In this document: one piece after another, positions 1-3,464 of the stretch
Position numbering within the stretch: position 1 is the first letter of the stretch
Layout: each line of letters starts with the position of its first letter
Notes under the pieces: generated by a model
What the model saw: the letters and a program-made list of their open reading frames with translations, nothing else
What the model was told of the DNA's origin: nothing
The model's database searches: none
DNA from: DAOUFU01 sp034429275
Lineage (GTDB): Bacteria > Chloroflexota > Anaerolineae > Aggregatilineales > Aggregatilineaceae
Reading direction: 5' to 3'
Assembly: GCA_034429275.1 (NCBI GenBank)
Contig: DAOUFU010000153.1
Location: forward strand, 1-5,391
Length of the DNA stretch: 5,391 bases
Made by a program: the position numbers and the translations under genes

Positions 1-1110
1 AAGTCCGCCGGATTGAACCTGGCGCACGACATGGCGCGCGCGGCCATGCCGCACATGATCCTGCCGCAGCCGGGATCGCCGGAAGCGTTTATGAGCATGT
101 TGGGGGGAGTGCTGCCGCCCAACTTCGACGAAATCCCCGTCCGCGACCGCGAGCGGCTGGTTAAGGGCAACCGCTACGCGGCGCAGCGCGGCATCCTGCG
201 CGATGAGCTGTCGGCGCTGTTCAAGTCGTTTGGCCGGGACTACATGAGCGGCATGAAAGAACTGCTGATGCAGCTCTACGACTGCCCGGACTATCTCGAC
301 TCCAACACCAACAACCGCGGGCTGGTGGTTATTCGGGATGCGGCGCTGTCCATCCTGGGCGCGGCTACTCCGGCGGAACTGTCCGTTTCTCTCAGTCACA
401 ACGACTGGCACAACGGGACGCTGGCGCGGTTTGTGCTGCTCACGCCGGAGCCGGACTACGCGGAGCGCATCGCCGCGCGCGACACGACCATGCCGCCGGA
501 CCTGGTGCGCTTGCTGCGTCAATTGCACGAGACGCTGCCCGCACCGCCGGAACCGCAGGCCATCGGCGACGCGCAGCCCGTCATCGAACCCTGGTCGCTG
601 GTGGCGACCGAGATCTGGGAGCCGCTGCATATCTACGAGCGCGTGCTGCGCGAGATGACCGCGCCGGATGCGCCGCTGGATGACCGGCTGCGCACGGTCT
701 ACGGACGGCTGCACATCCAGGCGCTGAAGGTCGCCATCATCCTGGCGGCGCTGGACTGGATCGCGCTGGGTGAACGCAAGCCAAACAAACCCATTGTGCG
801 CGCGGCGCACTGGTACCGCGCCCGGCAGATTGTGGAGACCTGGCGGGCATCGGCTCACCGGCTGCTGCATGACCTGGGCGAGAGCGAAGAAGCCCGCCTG
901 GAGATGCGCATCCTCAAGCTGCTGGCGTCCCATGCCAACGGCCTGTCGGTGCGCGACATCTACCGGGCGCTGCGCTCGCCGCGCAAGCCGGTGCTGGAAG
1001 CGCTCAAGGCGCTGGAGCAGGATGGGCAGGTCGAACAGCACTACGCGCGCAGCGGGCAGCACGGCCCCAAAGCGGAGTGTTACCGGCTGGTCGGGATAGA
1101 GGGGGCGTGA
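1..1110 (+). CDS. DUF3987/YfjI-like replicative ATPase, 5'-truncated by window edge
   Basis: The frame is open from base 1 and ends at TGA 1108-1110 (369 codons seen). A TTG at 13 is only an internal codon, and no ribosome-binding site precedes it. The first residues, K-S-A-G-L-N-L-A, look like the end of a Walker A P-loop (GxxxxGKS) cut by the edge. Counting from base 1, residues about 84-92 carry GILRDELSALF, a Walker B-like hydrophobic strand ending in D-E. Around residues 107-125 is NTNNRGLVVIRDAALSILG, and residues 140-151 carry GTLARFVLLTPEPDY, with the 'G-x-L-A-R-F' arginine typical of DUF3987 proteins. The last 70 residues (MRILKLLASHANGLSVRDIY and on) look like a winged-helix DNA-binding tail. 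Family knowledge: these are P-loop ATPases, thought to be helicase-like, found in phages, plasmids and integrative elements next to primases. Here a primase follows. The helicase role is inference; the family assignment is fairly secure. The stop codon overlaps the first repeat of the downstream spacer. Confidence 0.8.
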   Translation, partial: KSAGLNLAHDMARAAMPHMILPQPGSPEAFMSMLGGVLPPNFDEIPVRDRERLVKGNRYAAQRGILRDELSALFKSFGRDYMSGMKELLMQLYDCPDYLDSNTNNRGLVVIRDAALSILGAATPAELSVSLSHNDWHNGTLARFVLLTPEPDYAERIAARDTTMPPDLVRLLRQLHETLPAPPEPQAIGDAQPVIEPWSLVATEIWEPLHIYERVLREMTAPDAPLDDRLRTVYGRLHIQALKVAIILAALDWIALGERKPNKPIVRAAHWYRARQIVETWRASAHRLLHDLGESEEARLEMRILKLLASHANGLSVRDIYRALRSPRKPVLEALKALEQDGQVEQHYARSGQHGPKAECYRLVGIEGA

Positions 1111-1153
1111 CAGGTTGACGAACCTGTCAACCTGTCACCGGGCGTGACAGGTT
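1108..1153. repeat. Iteron-like cluster A of TGACAGGTT 9-mers
   Basis: Four exact copies of TGACAGGTT or its complement AACCTGTCA occur here: forward 1108-1116, reverse 1121-1129, reverse 1129-1137 (sharing one base) and forward 1145-1153. The first pair forms a 9-bp perfect inverted repeat around GACG. The last pair forms another around a 7-base spacer. The first copy begins with the TGA stop codon of the upstream ATPase gene. Possible roles are binding sites for an initiator protein, a folded RNA at the 3' end of the ATPase message, or a dispersed repeat family. The sequence alone does not decide. Confidence 0.85.
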
Positions 1154-1359
1154 CCTTTTGGGCAGGCTGGAGCGGGTCGTCCGATAGGGGCTACATACGG
1201 GGGTTTTGCCGTGAATGAAGTGGTGACATCCCATATCTGGGGGCAAGCTGTGAGCCGGTTTGGTCTGTGCCGAACGTGTCACGGCGGATTGACAGGTTCA
1301 CGAACCTGTCAACCTGTCTCATGTCATTTGCCGGTGACACATTCATATGAGGGGGGTCG
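1111..1359. other. Non-coding spacer between ATPase and primase, candidate origin/control region
   Basis: The spacer holds both 29-bp modules and no convincing gene. A GTG-initiated 50-codon frame (1211-1363) runs across repeat cluster B and ends in an overlap with the primase start, but it has only a weak G-run upstream and its second half simply translates the repeat. Position between two replication genes and repeated short motifs in both orientations fit a plasmid-type origin. No AT-rich unwinding stretch or DnaA box stands out, so the origin role is a guess. Confidence 0.35.
1290..1319. repeat. Iteron-like cluster B, second copy of the 29-bp module
   Basis: This repeats the arrangement of cluster A: TGACAGGTT, four bases, then AACCTGTCAACCTGTC. 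Positions 1290-1318 match 1108-1136 at 28 of 29 bases (CACG replaces GACG in the spacer). Here the inverted repeat is 10 bp, with a 2-base centre at 1300-1301. Shorter TGACA/TGTCA words are scattered nearby at 1224-1228, 1277-1281, 1322-1326 and 1335-1339. The module lies about 40 bases upstream of the primase start. It contains TTGACA at 1289-1294, but no convincing -10 follows at the right distance. Confidence 0.85.
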
Positions 1360-2373
1360 ATGATGGACGTGGATACCCGGACTCTCAAAGCGCGGGTTGA
1401 CCTGCGGCGTATCGTCGAGCAGGACCTGGGACCGGCCCCCATGCGCGGCGGAGGCGCGCTGCTGTGGCGCTGCCCGTTCCATCACGAGCGTAAGGGGTAC
1501 AGCCTGGCGGTGTGGGCGGATGGGTTCCGCTGCTTCGGCAAGTGCCAGATGAGCGGAGATGTCTTCGACTGGTTGCAGCGCTATCGCGGCCTGAGCTTCC
1601 AGGAGTCGCTCGAAGCATTGGGCGCAATGCCGCGTACAGCACTCACCAGGCCGGCCAATCGTCCCACGCCACCGGCGGAGCCGCCGCCCGGCGAGTGGCA
1701 GGTCGCTGCCCGGCAGGTCGTCGAACGGGCCGAAGAAACGTTGTGGTCGGTGCGGGGGGAACAGGCACTGGAGTACCTGACCGGGCGTGGGCTGGCGGGC
1801 GAGACGATCCGGGCCGCGCACCTCGGCGTGGTGCCGGGTGGGTATCGGCAGTGGCGGACCATCGCCGGGCTGAGCGTGCCGTGCGGCATCACCCTCCCAT
1901 GGATCACGGGCGAAACGTTGTGGGCGGTGAAGGTGCGTCGCGCTGCCGGACAGCCCAAGTACGCCCAGATTGCCGGGGGCAGCAGCGGCGGGCTGTTTCG
2001 CGGCGATGCGCTGCCGGGGGCGAAAGCCGTGTTGTTTTGCGAAGGGGAGTTCGACGCGCTGCTGGCGCACCAGGAAGCGGAGCCGCTGGTCACGGCGGTG
2101 TCGCTGGGTAGCGCCGGCGCCGGTTTGAGCGACCGGTGGATCGGCGACCTGGTGACGGTGCCGCTGATCCTGGTGGCGTATGACATGGACCGGGCCGGGG
2201 CAAAAGGCGCAGCTCGCTTGCAGGCGCTTTCCAGACGGGTGCATGTCATCCGTGTGCCGTATGGCAAAGACATCACCGAATTCCACCTGCAGGGTGGGGA
2301 GGTGTTCACCTGGCTGGCGCACGCGCTGCGCCGGGTGCGCCAGGACGCGATTGGGACTTCGCCGGCGCGCTAA
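1360..2373 (+). CDS. Short DNA primase-like protein (CHC2 zinc finger + Toprim)
   Basis: The 337-aa protein has the two catalytic parts of a DnaG-type primase. The zinc finger spans about residues 38-70: C38-P-F-H41, then C58-F-G-K-C62, followed by SGDVFDWL. The second knuckle is C-x3-C rather than the C-x2-C of Escherichia coli DnaG. A linker rich in Pro (about 97-111) leads to YLTGRGL at 139-145, as in the start of the DnaG core. Toprim motifs are E228-G-E-F-D (acidic motif) and D275-M-D277-R-A-G (DxD motif), with K-D-I-T-E at 303-307. Family knowledge: such proteins make RNA primers on single-stranded DNA. It is much shorter than DnaG (about 580 aa) and ends after Toprim, so the DnaB-binding domain is absent. 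The start at ATG 1360 is preceded by GAGGGGGG (1349-1356); a second ATG follows directly. Its partner is probably the upstream ATPase (inference). Confidence 0.88.
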   Translation: MMDVDTRTLKARVDLRRIVEQDLGPAPMRGGGALLWRCPFHHERKGYSLAVWADGFRCFGKCQMSGDVFDWLQRYRGLSFQESLEALGAMPRTALTRPANRPTPPAEPPPGEWQVAARQVVERAEETLWSVRGEQALEYLTGRGLAGETIRAAHLGVVPGGYRQWRTIAGLSVPCGITLPWITGETLWAVKVRRAAGQPKYAQIAGGSSGGLFRGDALPGAKAVLFCEGEFDALLAHQEAEPLVTAVSLGSAGAGLSDRWIGDLVTVPLILVAYDMDRAGAKGAARLQALSRRVHVIRVPYGKDITEFHLQGGEVFTWLAHALRRVRQDAIGTSPAR

Positions 2374-2378
2374 AAAAG

Positions 2379-2396
2379 GGAGGAGACAGGCGATGA
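2379..2396 (+). repeat. Left copy of direct repeat GGAGG-N4-AGGCGATGA (original RBS/start of the next gene)
   Basis: This copy lies just after the primase stop codon and reads GGAGG, agac, AGGCGATGA. It is a complete Shine-Dalgarno plus ATG, 279 bases upstream of an identical arrangement at 2658-2675 in which only the four middle bases differ. If the intervening sequence is removed, GGAGG leads with normal spacing straight into ATGACC, the start of the 62-aa gene. I therefore read this as the original initiation region, now separated from its gene. It still starts a 91-codon frame (2393-2668), which looks non-coding. Confidence 0.75.
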
Positions 2397-2647
2397 AAAG
2401 GGTCTTCAGAGGCTCCAGAATGGCCTGCAAGCGCTTGACAAACGGGTCAACGTGTTGTAGTTTGATGGCAGCCGAGAACAAAAAGGCGAACCGTGCGGAG
2501 TGCGGGAACACCCCACACGGTTCTAACCCGACACTGTGCCAGCCAGTGACCGGGCTGCATAGCATTATACAGAAACATGGGACTCCTGTCCTGTGTGGAT
2601 TCCGCGGCCCAACTGACTCCGTTGTCGGATTGGGCCGCTTTGTTGTT
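2397..2647 (+). ncRNA. Structured RNA, OMEGA/HEARO-like candidate
   Basis: Hairpins read in order: TTGAC 2435-2439 with GTCAA 2446-2450; GAACCGTG 2488-2495 with CACGGTTC 2516-2523 (8 bp, with a further inner helix of GG-GTG type); CCCG 2527-2530 plus CACTG 2532-2536 with CAGTG 2544-2548 plus CGGG 2551-2554; ACATGGGAC 2575-2583 with GTCCTGTGT 2588-2596 around loop TCCT (9 pairs including two G-T); and GCGGCCCAA 2604-2612 with TTGGGCCGC 2630-2638. A longer-range helix is possible between GCAGCC 2468-2473 and GGCTGC 2553-2558. It would enclose the second and third hairpins and compete with part of CGGG. If this is an OMEGA RNA, the guide would be the roughly 15-20 bases just 5' of ATGA 2393-2396, that is the primase-to-gene junction. 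Confidence 0.6.
2604..2647 (+). terminator. Rho-independent terminator-like hairpin or right-end hairpin
   Basis: A 9-bp perfect stem (2604-2612 with 2630-2638) encloses a second TCCG/CGGA stem (2618-2621 with 2626-2629) with loop TTGT. It is followed by TTTGTTGTT at 2639-2647. GC-rich stem plus T-rich tail fits intrinsic termination. IS200/IS605-like elements also carry an end hairpin recognised by their transposase, and the position near the right end fits that equally well. Confidence 0.55.
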
Positions 2648-2657
2648 CCGGGCTGGG

Positions 2658-2675
2658 GGAGGGTGTAGGCGATGA
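2658..2675 (+). repeat. Right copy of direct repeat GGAGG-N4-AGGCGATGA (working RBS/start of the 62-aa gene)
   Basis: It reads GGAGG, gtgt, AGGCGATGA. Fourteen of 18 bases match the left copy at identical spacing. It supplies the Shine-Dalgarno and ATG (2672) for the downstream gene. The preceding 91-codon frame stops at TAG 2666-2668, three bases before this ATG. Confidence 0.75.
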
Positions 2676-2860
2676 CCAGATACACCTTTTCCCAGGGCAA
2701 AGTCATTGCGGAAACAGGGGTGTATGTGCCCGTCGTCCGCAAAGACCGGCGTCTGGCGCGAACTGGCGTGCTGATCGTCATTCCGCCCCAGGGCGCTGAA
2801 GGACAACGTGTATCCACAATCGATATGGACAAGGAGAACTCGCATGACCCCAAAGCGTAA
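2672..2860 (+). CDS. Small protein of unknown function (62 aa)
   Basis: The protein starts at ATG 2672 with GGAGG nine bases upstream, and ends at TAA 2858-2860. It begins MTRYTFSQGKVIAETGVYVP and has a basic middle (VVRKDRRLARTG), a hydrophobic VLIVIPP stretch too short to span a membrane, and a polar end. No domain is recognised. Its end overlaps the start of the next gene by 17 bases, so the two are probably translated together, and the arrangement with the recombinases suggests a small accessory factor. A recombination directionality factor is one possibility, but there is no direct evidence. Reality of the gene is supported by the RBS, the overlap, and the fact that the insertion upstream has preserved its start. 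Confidence 0.6.
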   Translation: MTRYTFSQGKVIAETGVYVPVVRKDRRLARTGVLIVIPPQGAEGQRVSTIDMDKENSHDPKA

Positions 2861-3359
2861 GTATCGGTCTTCTCGTTACGTAGTTCTGCTGCCTGCAGGC
2901 TGTTCGCCCGATCAGACGGTGGCGCTGGAACAGCTTTGCCACGAGACGGTCGCGCGCCAGCGCGGTGAGGTGATCGAGGGCTTCACCGAAAACGACATCT
3001 CACCGCTGATGGACACCATCCTGGCCGGTGCCGCCGGGGTGATCCTCTACCCTCCGCATGAGTCACTGGTACACGATCCCCGCGTAACCAGCCTGGTGTA
3101 CAGCTTGTTTCGTCTCCTGTTTGGGGTGAAGTTGTGCTGTGCCGGTGAACCCGACACCCGTGCTGTACCGCCGGTGCTCATCCAGGCCATCCTGGATGTC
3201 ATCGAAAGCTGTGAGCAGGCCCTCTATGTCCATTCTCGATACCGGGGAGCGGCACGCTTGCCCTATGGCTATCGGTGGAATGGGACGGAAATCGAGATCG
3301 TGCCCGATCAGGCGGAACAGGTGCGGCGCATTTTTCAGGATGCTGCCACCGGGCAGTAA
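2844..3359 (+). CDS. Degenerate, catalytically dead serine recombinase-like protein, prematurely stopped
   Basis: I chose ATG 2844 because AAGGAG (2831-2836) precedes it at seven bases; an upstream GTG at 2808 has no such site. The 171-aa product keeps the outline of a resolvase domain: the strand YVVLLP at 12-17, LEQLCHETVARQRGEVI at 28-44 and AGVILYPPHESL at 64-75. The end is clearer: RGAARLPYGYRWNG (134-147) and EQVRRIFQDAATGQ (158-171) match the start of the 'Recombinase' domain of large serine recombinases. The active-site serine and arginine of YARxS are replaced (YVVLLPAGCS), and the D-R-L-x-R motif is absent (YPPHESL). DNA cleavage is therefore not expected. TAA 3357-3359 falls inside the recombinase domain; the same frame then runs 34 more codons (see the entry at 3360). 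It may be a regulator or partner of the downstream integrase, or a decaying paralogue. Confidence 0.7.
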   Translation: MTPKRKYRSSRYVVLLPAGCSPDQTVALEQLCHETVARQRGEVIEGFTENDISPLMDTILAGAAGVILYPPHESLVHDPRVTSLVYSLFRLLFGVKLCCAGEPDTRAVPPVLIQAILDVIESCEQALYVHSRYRGAARLPYGYRWNGTEIEIVPDQAEQVRRIFQDAATGQ

Positions 3360-3464
3360 ACGATATACGCGATGGGGGAACCCTTCCACATCTGGAGAAA
3401 GGTTCCCCTTGAAAAGTTGGCCCGATACAGCAATTGGATCCAAGAATGGAGCACAAGGTCATGA
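3360..3464 (+). pseudogene. In-frame continuation of the dead recombinase beyond its TAA
   Basis: After TAA 3357-3359 the same frame stays open for 34 codons to TGA 3462-3464. This TGA overlaps the ATG of the integrase (ATGA at 3461-3464), a standard translational-coupling overlap. The continuation TIYAMGEPFHI lines up with DAEIADWMN of the downstream integrase after the shared 'V-R-R-x-F...T-G' segment, and the stop falls opposite tyrosine 206 of the integrase, so a single TAY to TAA change would explain it. An old nonsense mutation or stop-codon read-through is inferred; chance openness of 34 codons is possible. Confidence 0.45.
3375..3408. repeat. Perfect 8-bp inverted repeat GGGGAACC/GGTTCCCC
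   Basis: The arms are 3375-3382 and 3401-3408, with an 18-base centre containing a small TCC/GGA pairing (3385-3387 with 3394-3396). It lies between the stop of the dead recombinase gene and the integrase start, about 50 bases upstream of the latter. No T-run follows (TTGAAAAG), so it is a poor terminator. It could be an operator, an mRNA hairpin controlling integrase translation, or part of the interrupted coding sequence. Confidence 0.5.

Larger units (their letters stand above)
2397..2675 (+). mobile_element. RNA-only insertion, HEARO/OMEGA-RNA-like (IS200/IS605 type), no nuclease gene
   Basis: The 279-bp segment lies immediately 3' of ATGA (2393-2396) and ends in ATGA (2672-2675), flanked by the imperfect 18-bp repeat. 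Family knowledge: HEARO elements, the source of the OMEGA RNAs of IscB/IsrB nucleases, typically lie directly after ATGA or GTGA, and copies without a nuclease gene are known. IS200/IS605 cleavage sites at the two ends can be alike. Seen here: a series of strong hairpins, no credible protein, no transposase, and precise placement at a start codon so that the downstream frame survives. The RNA assignment rests on architecture and on my recollection of the motif style, not on an alignment. Alternatives are another small structured-RNA element, a leader RNA, or two unrelated genes with similar ribosome-binding regions. Confidence 0.6.

Noticed and set aside
1289..1294. Perfect TTGACA -35 box upstream of the primase
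   Set aside because: It is part of the repeated 9-mer, and no -10-like hexamer lies 15-19 bases downstream.
1211..1363. GTG-initiated 50-codon frame overlapping the primase ATG
   Set aside because: Only a weak G-run precedes it, and the second half is a translation of repeat cluster B. The ATGA-type overlap with the primase is suggestive but not enough.
2393..2668. 91-codon ORF starting at the left RBS copy, Cys-rich
   Set aside because: It has a good RBS, but that belongs to the duplicated initiation region. Its codons run through all the RNA hairpins, the composition is not protein-like, and it stops three bases before the next start.
2397..2675. Group II intron fragment, because of the GAACCGTG...CACGGTTC hairpin
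   Set aside because: No domain V, no intron-encoded protein and no GTGYG 5' end is seen. The ATGA-bounded compact structure fits an OMEGA/HEARO-type RNA better.
1324..2853. Long minus-strand ORF (509 codons)
   Set aside because: It is a shadow of the primase gene. The + strand carries the CHC2 and Toprim motifs, while the minus translation shows no domain and crosses the RNA element.
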